A stretch of 64,000 bases of DNA. Source: Flavobacterium ammonificans. GTDB lineage: Bacteria > Bacteroidota > Bacteroidia > Flavobacteriales > Flavobacteriaceae. Shown piece after piece: positions 16,517-23,109 of this stretch (its first letter is position 1; each line of letters starts with the position of its first letter). The notes under the pieces are model-generated. The model was not told the DNA's origin. It made no database searches and worked only from the letters and a program-made list of their open reading frames with translations. The position numbers and the translations under genes are program-made. The stretch lies in contig NZ_AP025185.1 in the NCBI RefSeq assembly GCF_020886115.1, positions 744,001 through 808,000 on the forward strand. The letters run 5' to 3'.

Positions 16517-16909
16517 ATGATGAAGCGAATTCTACTTACTATCCTATTTTTGAGTTTATTGAACAACATGTGTTTCTCAACATACGCACAAGAAAACCCG
16601 GCGATGTATCGAATAGCCAAAATCAAAGTCGATGCGAAGCAACTAGACCTTTACCAAGTTGCTTTAAATGAGCAAATGAATACTGCCATACAATTGGAGC
16701 CAGGGGTGTTATCGTATACGGTTGTCGCTGATAAAAAAGACGCGAGCTCCATAACAATTTTTGAAGTGTATGCGAGCCTTGAAGCCTATCAATCACATAT
16801 TGCAACCCCTCATTTTAAAAAATACAAAGAAACGGTTAAGGACATGGTTTTGTCTTTAGAGCTAATAGATACCAAATTAGTTGCAAGATTACAAAAAGAA
16901 GAGTATTAA
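16517..16909 (+). CDS. Exported antibiotic-biosynthesis-monooxygenase-like protein
   Basis: Protein of 130 residues with a signal peptide ending near TYAQE (residues 22-26). It is followed by an ABM/ferredoxin-like alpha-beta domain: YRIAKIKVDAKQLDLYQVAL, GVLSYTVVADKKDASSITIFEVY, HIATPHFKKYK. The TPHF and GVLxY positions match quinol-monooxygenase/ABM proteins, which often act on small aromatics or dimerise as stress proteins. The frame is open upstream to 16427, but that part overlaps the repeat and terminator. The start is ATG 16517 or 16520. The periplasmic location is unusual for the fold. Confidence 0.75.
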   Translation: MMKRILLTILFLSLLNNMCFSTYAQENPAMYRIAKIKVDAKQLDLYQVALNEQMNTAIQLEPGVLSYTVVADKKDASSITIFEVYASLEAYQSHIATPHFKKYKETVKDMVLSLELIDTKLVARLQKEEY

Positions 16910-16933
16910 TTGATGCATTATAAATTTTTCAAA

Positions 16934-16963
16934 AAGCCTTTACAGCAATCTAAGGTTTTTTTG
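16934..16963 (+). terminator. Decayed copy of the AAAGCCTTTAC terminator
   Basis: Nearly the same bases as 13773-13804 (AAAGCCTTTACAGCAAT, then CTAAGG and T7), but three substitutions in the 3' arm break the stem. It follows the ABM-like gene by 24 bases. Confidence 0.55.
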
Positions 16964-17053
16964 TTTTTAGTATTTATGAAACCATTTTATTCAACCTTTT
17001 TAGTATCTTCGATAGGAATAATTCACAAAAACAAACATTACTAAACTGAAAGT

Positions 17054-18169
17054 ATGAATAAATTGACACCCCTACTACTTTTTTTCCTATTCGCTAGTTC
17101 CATAGCACAAGTAAAAAACAACCTTCCTCCAATTCAAGAGGAGGTAAAAAACTATACTTTAGAAACAGTAGCTTCAGGCATTTCAATACCTTGGGGAATG
17201 GCTTGGCTTCCTGGAGGAGCAATGTTAGTTACCGAAAAAAGCGGTATTTTATACCAAATTGAAAACGGGGTAAAAACGGAAATTAAAAACGTTCCAAAAG
17301 TATACAATAGAGGACAGGGAGGGTTACTTGATATTGCTTTACATCCCAATTATGCCCAAAATGAATGGATTTATATAACATATGCTTCTTCTGAAGGAGA
17401 AGGTGAAGGTGGAAACACCCAACTTATTCGCGCCAAATTGCAAAATGGAGCCTTAACACAAATTGAAACCTTATACAAAGCAGGCCCAAATACGACTAAA
17501 GGACAGCACTTTGGCTCTCGAATTATTTTTGATAAAGAGGGGTTTCTCTATTTTTCAGCTGGAGATAGAGGGAATCATTTTGTAAACCCACAAGACATCA
17601 CTCGTGATAATGGAAAAATATACCGATTGCATGACGATGGAAGCATTCCTAAAGACAATCCTTTTGTAGGGCAAAAGGATGCCAAAGAAGCCATTTATTC
17701 GTATGGTCATAGAAATCCTCAAGGACTGGCACTTCATCCTACAACTGGAGAGATTTGGGAACATGAACACGGACCAAAAGGAGGAGATGAAATCAACATC
17801 ATAAAAAAAGCGGCTAATTACGGATGGCCATTGGTTACGTTTGGGATTGATTATGATGAAACTATTATCAGCACTCAAACAGAAAAACCAGGTATTGAAA
17901 ACCCTGTTTATTATTGGGTTCCTTCAATAGCTCCTAGCGGAATAACTTTTGTAACAAGTGATCGTTATCCAGAATGGAAAGGACATTTGCTCATTGGCTC
18001 ACTAAAATTTCAATACTTGGAATGGTTAAAATTGAAAGGAAATGAAATTATTGGACGTCAAAAAATCGCTACTGATATTGGTCGTATACGAAACATTGCT
18101 CAAGGCCCTGATGGATTTATCTACATCGCTGTTGAAGGGAAAGGTATTCTTAAAATAATCCCTAATTAG
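17054..18169 (+). CDS. PQQ-dependent soluble aldose (glucose/sorbosone-type) dehydrogenase
   Basis: Periplasmic quinoprotein of 371 residues with the six-bladed propeller of the soluble PQQ glucose dehydrogenase family. The signal peptide ends near SIAQV. Recognisable motifs are IPWGMAWLPGG (45-55), RGQGGLLDIALHPNY (86-100), GQHFGSR (150-156, with the catalytic-type His152), GHRNPQGLA (218-226, Arg for PQQ/substrate) and EHGPKGGDEIN (238-248). It would oxidise aldoses and pass electrons to the cytochrome c gene that starts 1 base after its stop. No PQQ biosynthesis gene is in the window, so the cofactor may be taken up. Confidence 0.9.
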   Translation: MNKLTPLLLFFLFASSIAQVKNNLPPIQEEVKNYTLETVASGISIPWGMAWLPGGAMLVTEKSGILYQIENGVKTEIKNVPKVYNRGQGGLLDIALHPNYAQNEWIYITYASSEGEGEGGNTQLIRAKLQNGALTQIETLYKAGPNTTKGQHFGSRIIFDKEGFLYFSAGDRGNHFVNPQDITRDNGKIYRLHDDGSIPKDNPFVGQKDAKEAIYSYGHRNPQGLALHPTTGEIWEHEHGPKGGDEINIIKKAANYGWPLVTFGIDYDETIISTQTEKPGIENPVYYWVPSIAPSGITFVTSDRYPEWKGHLLIGSLKFQYLEWLKLKGNEIIGRQKIATDIGRIRNIAQGPDGFIYIAVEGKGILKIIPN

Positions 18170-18170
18170 G

Positions 18171-18614
18171 ATGATAAAAGTTAAATACATATTAGGATTA
18201 ACGGCATTGCTTTTCTATTCTTTTAATTTCTCATCAAAGGAAAATCATTCGACATTTACGAAAGTAGTTCAGGAAAAATCACCTCTGGAAAAAAGCATAG
18301 AGAGCGGGAAAGAAATTTATGCTGATTTTTGTATCCAATGCCATATGGCAGATGGAAAAGGAGATTTGAAGAATTTTCCTCCTTTGGATGGATCCAATTG
18401 GTTGTCTGATAAAATAACTCAAAGTATTTATGCGGTTAAATTTGGACAAACAGGCCCAATAGTAGTAAATGGCAAAAAATTCAATAATGCTATGCCTCCT
18501 ATGGGATTGTCAAATCAAGAAGTTGCCGACGTAATGAATTACATTAGAAACTCCTGGAGCAACAAGCATAACAAAATGATTACTTTAAGCCAAGTTGAAG
18601 ATGTGAAGCAATAA
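18171..18614 (+). CDS. Class I cytochrome c
   Basis: Mono-haem cytochrome c of 147 residues. A signal peptide or N-anchor lies at residues 4-20. The haem attachment motif CIQCH is at 54-58, and the distal Met ligand is in NAMPPMG (M108 or M111). The C-terminal helix VADVMNYIRNSW is typical of class I. It starts 1 base after the PQQ dehydrogenase gene and is presumably its electron acceptor in the periplasm. Confidence 0.92.
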   Translation: MIKVKYILGLTALLFYSFNFSSKENHSTFTKVVQEKSPLEKSIESGKEIYADFCIQCHMADGKGDLKNFPPLDGSNWLSDKITQSIYAVKFGQTGPIVVNGKKFNNAMPPMGLSNQEVADVMNYIRNSWSNKHNKMITLSQVEDVKQ

Positions 18615-18634
18615 AGTAATTCATTACTACTTTA

Positions 18635-20722
18635 TCAAAACAGATACGAAATGGAGAACCCTCCATAATAATTTATAGGATTACCTGGATAATAATATCG
18701 TGGCGGAGCTGCGCCAAAACCTAACGCATTAGGCACGATAGAGGCTGCATATTTCTCATTCAATGCATTGTTGACGCCGGCAGTTAATTCTGCATTTAAT
18801 TTCTTAAAAATCTTAAAAGCATAGGTCGTTTTAAGATCAAGTAAAGCATAGGCTTCGGTATATTTTGTATTGGCATCATTTATGGGTGTTTTTCCTACGG
18901 TTCTATAAGACGTATTTATAATAATCCCAGATTTTGTAATAATATCTAATCCATAATTCAATTGTTTTTGGGGAACTGCGGTAAGTTGATTACCTGAATA
19001 ATCGACGTTTAAATCAATAAAATCCTTAAATTTAAAATAATTTATTGCGCCTGAAAAATAATGAGTAATTTTAAAACTATCAGATTTCACAATATTGTAA
19101 TTCACTGTAAATTCTATTCCTGGGTGAGAACTCGAGCCCGCATTTAATCCAACATATTGATCTTCGGCTGTCCGTCGTGCTAGTAATAAATTTTCAATTT
19201 GTGCGCTAAACAGAGCTACCTCTGTATATAATTTATTGTCCAACCAATTTCCTTTGAATCCAATTTCGTAATTCCAACCGATTTCTGGTTCCAAATTGGT
19301 ATTGATTTTACCTTCTGGAGTTAAGGCTTCGGCAAATGTAGGAACTGAGAATCCTTTACTAACAGAGGTATATATGTTTTTTCCATTGCTTACCTTATAT
19401 GAAAGACCAATCCTTGGCGAACAAATTGTTCCAAAAGTATAGTTTTGAATGTTTGAATTTTGAGGCGGTTGGAATACATCTTTAAATGAATACGCGGTAG
19501 AATTTAATGCAAATCCAGTTTCTAAATGAATAGCTTTGGAAAGCCAAAACTCCATTTGTATAAAATAGTTGGAGTACTTTCTTTCTTCGTCAATGGCGCT
19601 GAACAAATTCCCTTGTAGGCTGCCTCGTCCAGGCTGAGATAGGTATAGGTTTTTATAAAGGGAATAGTCGTTTTCTTCCAAAGCAATTTCGGTACCAAAA
19701 CTAAATTCGAAAGGAAAAGAAAGTAATCGGTCTTTGTAATTAATATTTAAACGAATTCCTAAAGAACGGGTGTTTTCATCTAAAATATCAAAAGGTCTGG
19801 TTTCGTAAGCCTCTTTATAATTTGAAAAAACACTTGAATTTAATGACCATTTATTGGAGACTTGATAATCATAGCCTAATCCAAATAAATACTTGTCGTA
19901 AGACTCATATCCTTGAGCTGCCGCCCATGTTGACGCTGCTTTTTTGGGATTGTTGTTAAAGTCCTTTTCGCTTAAAGAGCTCGGGATATAAGCTTTAAGC
20001 TTGGTGTAAATTCCGATAAAAGATAAAGATCCATTATTTCCTAATTTTTGTTTTCCAAACAAGTTGAAATTTTCCCTGTTGTAGGAACTATTTTCTCTTG
20101 GTCCGTCAAGGGTTATATTGGAATAACTTGAAATTAAGTTTGATTTCGTATCACTGAAACCTCCAGACAATTGTTGCTGTATCATCCCAAAACTCCCAAA
20201 ATTGATGTTTGATTTGCCAAACGATTGCAACAATGGTGTTTCTCTTGAAAATAAATGAATTACTCCTCCCATACCGGAGCCAAAACTAGTTGAGTTGGGC
20301 CCTTTAATTATTTCTATCTTTTCGATGGATGCAATATCAATATCTTCAATAACCGTCTCTCCATCTCCAGAAGTTATAGGAATTCCATCAAAATAGGCTT
20401 TTATCCTATTCGTTCCGTATTGTGCGCGCGCTCCAATACCTCGAATAGAAATTCTATTAGTATTTAATGCGCCTTGCTGCATAAATACTCCCGGTATTTT
20501 ATTTAAAACGGGAGTGAGTAGTATTCCATCGGTTTTATTGATATCGGCTTTGCTAATTAAAACGATGGAAGAAGCGGTGTTTTGAAGTACATTTTTGATA
20601 GGGGAAGCATCTACTATTATTTCAGATAGCGCTGTAGTGTCTTTTTTTACTTGACTATAAACAGGACTGAAGTACAACACAATATGCAAAAAAAGTAAAA
20701 GAGGAAGTGCATTTTTACACAT
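18635..20722 (-). CDS. TonB-dependent receptor, possibly for PQQ
   Basis: TonB-dependent outer-membrane receptor of 695 residues without the SusC-type N-terminal extension. A signal peptide ends at VYSQ (residues 21-24). The TonB box region is ALSEIIVDA. The plug (about 40-155) contains LNKIPGVFMQQGALNTNRIS and YFDGIPI, and the C-terminal strand ends in SISYLF. It is encoded convergently with the PQQ dehydrogenase-cytochrome c pair, 20 bases away. E. coli has a PQQ-importing TonB receptor (PqqU/YncD), and this neighbourhood makes PQQ a candidate substrate here. Iron-siderophore or vitamin import is the alternative. The family is certain; the substrate is an inference. Confidence 0.88.
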   Translation of the reverse strand: MCKNALPLLLFLHIVLYFSPVYSQVKKDTTALSEIIVDASPIKNVLQNTASSIVLISKADINKTDGILLTPVLNKIPGVFMQQGALNTNRISIRGIGARAQYGTNRIKAYFDGIPITSGDGETVIEDIDIASIEKIEIIKGPNSTSFGSGMGGVIHLFSRETPLLQSFGKSNINFGSFGMIQQQLSGGFSDTKSNLISSYSNITLDGPRENSSYNRENFNLFGKQKLGNNGSLSFIGIYTKLKAYIPSSLSEKDFNNNPKKAASTWAAAQGYESYDKYLFGLGYDYQVSNKWSLNSSVFSNYKEAYETRPFDILDENTRSLGIRLNINYKDRLLSFPFEFSFGTEIALEENDYSLYKNLYLSQPGRGSLQGNLFSAIDEERKYSNYFIQMEFWLSKAIHLETGFALNSTAYSFKDVFQPPQNSNIQNYTFGTICSPRIGLSYKVSNGKNIYTSVSKGFSVPTFAEALTPEGKINTNLEPEIGWNYEIGFKGNWLDNKLYTEVALFSAQIENLLLARRTAEDQYVGLNAGSSSHPGIEFTVNYNIVKSDSFKITHYFSGAINYFKFKDFIDLNVDYSGNQLTAVPQKQLNYGLDIITKSGIIINTSYRTVGKTPINDANTKYTEAYALLDLKTTYAFKIFKKLNAELTAGVNNALNEKYAASIVPNALGFGAAPPRYYYPGNPINYYGGFSISYLF

Positions 20723-20817
20723 TAGTTGTATTTGATCGGGTTAAATAATACGCTAAGTTAGCTTTTTTTTAAATCTGAAAAAACTGAATTTACGACTGAT
20801 TTTAATTCAACAAAATC

Positions 20818-20853
20818 AAAAAAGCCTTTACAGCAATGTAAGGGCTTTTTTTG
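20818..20853. terminator. Second exact copy of the AAAGCCTTTAC hairpin
   Basis: AAAGCCTTTAC-AGCAAT-GTAAGGGCTTT with seven T in total after the stem start, identical in stem and loop to 13773-13804. No + strand gene ends immediately before it and the upstream receptor gene reads away from it. It therefore stands alone as a repeat element in front of the next promoter. Confidence 0.75.
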
Positions 20854-20880
20854 TTGCATTCATCAAAAAGTCTATTTTTG
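20854..20880 (+). promoter_or_regulatory. Promoter of the 80-residue membrane protein gene
   Basis: TTG (20854-20856, or 20851-20853) and TATTTTTG (20873-20880) are 16-19 bases apart. The ATG is 18 bases further on at 20899. Confidence 0.55.
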
Positions 20881-20898
20881 ATTTACAAACAAACAATT

Positions 20899-21141
20899 AT
20901 GAAAACATCATTTAACAAATTTCTTTACATCGGATTTATTCTCGTTGGGCTATTCCAAGCCTTCTTTTCAAAAGATTATATGCAAGCCGCATCTTCTTTT
21001 GCAATTGGTTTGATTTTTGATCCGTTTGATCAAGAACAAAAATGGAATGACAGACCCACTTGGCAGAAAGCCGTTTTATTCGTTCATTTGGCCGTAGCAG
21101 CCGCGTTTTTTGGCTATGCTATAGGTTGGAATGATAAATAA
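20899..21141 (+). CDS. Small membrane protein, unknown function
   Basis: Protein of 80 residues with two hydrophobic segments (about 8-24 and 58-76) separated by a polar loop with FDPFDQEQKWNDRPTWQK. The start at 20899 is fixed by the promoter just upstream; the frame is open further upstream only through the promoter itself. It resembles small conserved Flavobacteriia membrane proteins without known function. It converges on the GNAT gene, 7 bases away. Confidence 0.7.
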   Translation: MKTSFNKFLYIGFILVGLFQAFFSKDYMQAASSFAIGLIFDPFDQEQKWNDRPTWQKAVLFVHLAVAAAFFGYAIGWNDK

Positions 21142-21148
21142 TAGTGGA

Positions 21149-21667
21149 TTACAAAACCAACTTCATTAAGATGTCGGTTTGTACTTCATTGCCAAAGATA
21201 AATTGATGTTGGTCAAAAGCGACGAAACCATTTTTGGTATAGAACTGAAGCGCGCGATGGTTTTCCTCCCAAACGCCTAACCATACATAGTTGCAAGAAT
21301 TGGCTTTTGCGATAGCAATGGCTTTTTCAAAAAGCCTTTGACCTACATTTTTCCCGTGGAAGTCTTGAAGCACATAAATGCGTTCAATTTCGAGCGAACT
21401 CTCATCTTGAAGTTCGGTTTGAGCAGGGCCAAAATTGACTTTTAAATAGCCAATAACCTCTTCGTTATGGTAGGCAAAATAAAATTCAGAGTTCGGATTT
21501 TCCAACTCAGCCGTCAGTTTTTCGGCCGAAAAGCTAGTAGCTAAATACAAAGCCATATTGTCTTCGGAATCGGACTCAAAAAAAGTATCATAGAAGGTTT
21601 TGCGTCCTATTTCTTGTAGTGGGACCAATTGGTCCAAGCCTATTTTTTTAATTGCAAACGAATTCAT
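21149..21667 (-). CDS. GNAT-family N-acetyltransferase
   Basis: GCN5-related acetyltransferase of 172 residues that moves an acetyl group from acetyl-CoA to an amine. Visible motifs are the SLEIERIYVLQDFHGKNVGQ region (beta4 plus the acetyl-CoA pyrophosphate loop, Q-x-x-G-x-x-G-like), the ENHRALQFYTKNGF motif near the C-terminus and YHNEEVIGYLKV in the core. The ATG is placed at 21667, because the longer open frame (to 21865) runs through the divergent promoter region and the adjacent gene. A minus-strand TATATTTG box (21673-21680) lies just upstream. Confidence 0.9.
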   Translation of the reverse strand: MNSFAIKKIGLDQLVPLQEIGRKTFYDTFFESDSEDNMALYLATSFSAEKLTAELENPNSEFYFAYHNEEVIGYLKVNFGPAQTELQDESSLEIERIYVLQDFHGKNVGQRLFEKAIAIAKANSCNYVWLGVWEENHRALQFYTKNGFVAFDQHQFIFGNEVQTDILMKLVL

Positions 21668-21722
21668 AGCCGCAAATATAAAATTTAATTGTATATATTT
21701 ATCCACTAAAAAAGCATCAAAT

Positions 21723-22289
21723 TTGAAACAGGAAAGTGGAATTTTTAGCAGAATGTTAGCGGGAGGAATTATCGATAAAAACGATCCGGACTTGCCGAAA
21801 CTTTGGAAACAGGTGTCGCAAACGATCGCTTTGTCTTCGGCCTTGAATAGCGCTACAGATATCAATCAAATTAGACTCCAATTAAGCAAAATTATAGGCA
21901 GTACTATCGATTCGAGCACTATTATTTTTGTGCCTTTTCATACCAATTTTGGAAAACACACCACGATAGGTAAAAATGTATTCATCAACCACGGCTGTTC
22001 GTTTTTAGACCTGGGCGGCATCACTATTGAAGATGAGGTGTTGATAGGGCCAAAAGTGAGTTTAATTACCGAAAATCACCCTACAGACCCTACCAATCGT
22101 AAATCCTTGGACTTAGCTAAAATTGTGATTAAAAAGAATGCTTGGATTGGTGCGGGTGCCATTATATTGCCAGGCGTAACCGTAGGTGAAAATGCCATTG
22201 TTGCTGCTGGAGCCGTAGTCAATAAAGACGTAGCAGATAATACTATCGTAGCAGGAGTACCGGCCAAAAAAATTAAAAAAATCAACTAA
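21723..22289 (+). CDS. Hexapeptide-repeat (LbH) O-acetyltransferase
   Basis: Left-handed beta-helix acetyltransferase of about 188 residues, related to maltose/galactoside O-acetyltransferases. Features are an N-terminal MLAGGIIDKNDPDLPKLW segment, then hexapeptide repeats (IGKNVFINHGCSFLDLGGIT, IEDEVLIGPKVSLITENHP, AWIGAGAIILPGVTVGENAI, AAGAVVNKDV) and the closing VAGVPAKKIKKI. The catalytic-type His is in NHGC or ENHP. Start choice is uncertain: TTG 21723 gives the usual short N-terminal arm, and ATG 21753 is the first ATG. It is divergent from the GNAT gene and 1 base ahead of the next gene. Confidence 0.85.
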   Translation: MKQESGIFSRMLAGGIIDKNDPDLPKLWKQVSQTIALSSALNSATDINQIRLQLSKIIGSTIDSSTIIFVPFHTNFGKHTTIGKNVFINHGCSFLDLGGITIEDEVLIGPKVSLITENHPTDPTNRKSLDLAKIVIKKNAWIGAGAIILPGVTVGENAIVAAGAVVNKDVADNTIVAGVPAKKIKKIN

Positions 22290-22290
22290 T

Positions 22291-22605
22291 ATGAAGCAAG
22301 GAGTAATTGCTTTTTTGAGCTGGTTTTTTGCCATCGTTTTTTCAGCAATAGGATTGATTAATTCCTTCGTTGGCAACGATCCTGAATTTGGAATTTTTAT
22401 TGTATTTGCTTCTTTATTATTTTATCCGCCCATTCGATTTGCGATAGAGAAAAAGTTAGGCTGGCGTATGCCAAAATTAGGACTCACAGTTTTGGCAATT
22501 TTCATTTTGTGGTCTAGCTTAGGGGTTGGAGAATTAATAGATAAAATCCAAATGGCGCTTTCAATGCTACAGTATTTTGGACTCAATTCTAAGCTAGAAA
22601 GTTGA
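22291..22605 (+). CDS. Small membrane protein, unknown function
   Basis: Protein of 104 residues with three predicted hydrophobic helices (about residues 5-25, 33-47, 65-82). It starts 1 base after the hexapeptide acetyltransferase gene and is surely co-transcribed. I do not recognise a family or function. Confidence 0.6.
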   Translation: MKQGVIAFLSWFFAIVFSAIGLINSFVGNDPEFGIFIVFASLLFYPPIRFAIEKKLGWRMPKLGLTVLAIFILWSSLGVGELIDKIQMALSMLQYFGLNSKLES

Positions 22606-22676
22606 AAAAACATAAAAATGCAATTTGAATAGTGTATTTAACATTAAATTATATTCGTTTATAGTATTGCAACTCT

Positions 22677-22684
22677 TATATTTG
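22677..22684 (+). promoter_or_regulatory. -7 element of the metal-uptake operon
   Basis: TATATTTG lies 5 bases before ATG 22690. A TTGCAA palindrome (22667-22672) lies directly upstream and could be part of a metal-regulator site. No TTG element is found at normal spacing. Confidence 0.4.
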
Positions 22685-22689
22685 TCTCA

Positions 22690-23034
22690 ATGAAAAAAGG
22701 AATTTCTGGATATAGCTTTGTATTTACGTTGGCAGTATTGGTATCAATGCTGTTTCAATCGTTGCATAAATACGAGCATATTGCACAGCAACTTCCCGAG
22801 AAGCATTGTGCCCATAAAAAAAATGCGGCTGGCGAAATAACCCACCAGCATTATTACCTAGATTTTTGTGGCACTTGCGATTTTAAAGTAAGTCATTTTG
22901 TTGTTTTTGGTTTTCCAACCATTACCTCAGATCTGACTTCTAGCTATTCGAATCCATCATTTTTCTCATCAGAGCAATTGATTTCTTTTTTCAAAGGAAG
23001 TCAATTTTCACTCCGTGGCCCGCCCTTAGTTTAA
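22690..23034 (+). CDS. His/Cys-rich exported protein of a metal-uptake operon
   Basis: Protein of 114 residues. A hydrophobic N-terminal segment (8-24) serves as signal or anchor. A cluster of metal ligands follows: HKYEH, KHCAHKK, HQHYY and CGTC, altogether more than seven His and three Cys within about 45 residues. The C-terminus ends in LRGPPLV. Similar small His/Cys-rich proteins precede metal TonB receptors in Bacteroidota. A periplasmic metal-binding role (zinc or copper) is inferred. The TonB receptor gene follows 75 bases later on the same strand. Confidence 0.62.
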   Translation: MKKGISGYSFVFTLAVLVSMLFQSLHKYEHIAQQLPEKHCAHKKNAAGEITHQHYYLDFCGTCDFKVSHFVVFGFPTITSDLTSSYSNPSFFSSEQLISFFKGSQFSLRGPPLV

Positions 23035-23109
23035 ATAGTTTGTATCACAATTAGTCGTTTTCAATGATTGGAAACGCAATTAGGTTGATCTATTTTGAAC
23101 AAGAAAAAA

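Noticed and set aside
21600-21722. Longer N-terminus for the hexapeptide acetyltransferase
   Set aside because: It would overlap the divergent GNAT coding region and both promoters. The extra residues do not look like the family.
21668-21865. Longer N-terminus for the GNAT protein
   Set aside because: It overlaps the minus-strand TATATTTG box and the divergent gene. Residues upstream of MNSFAIKK show no family features.
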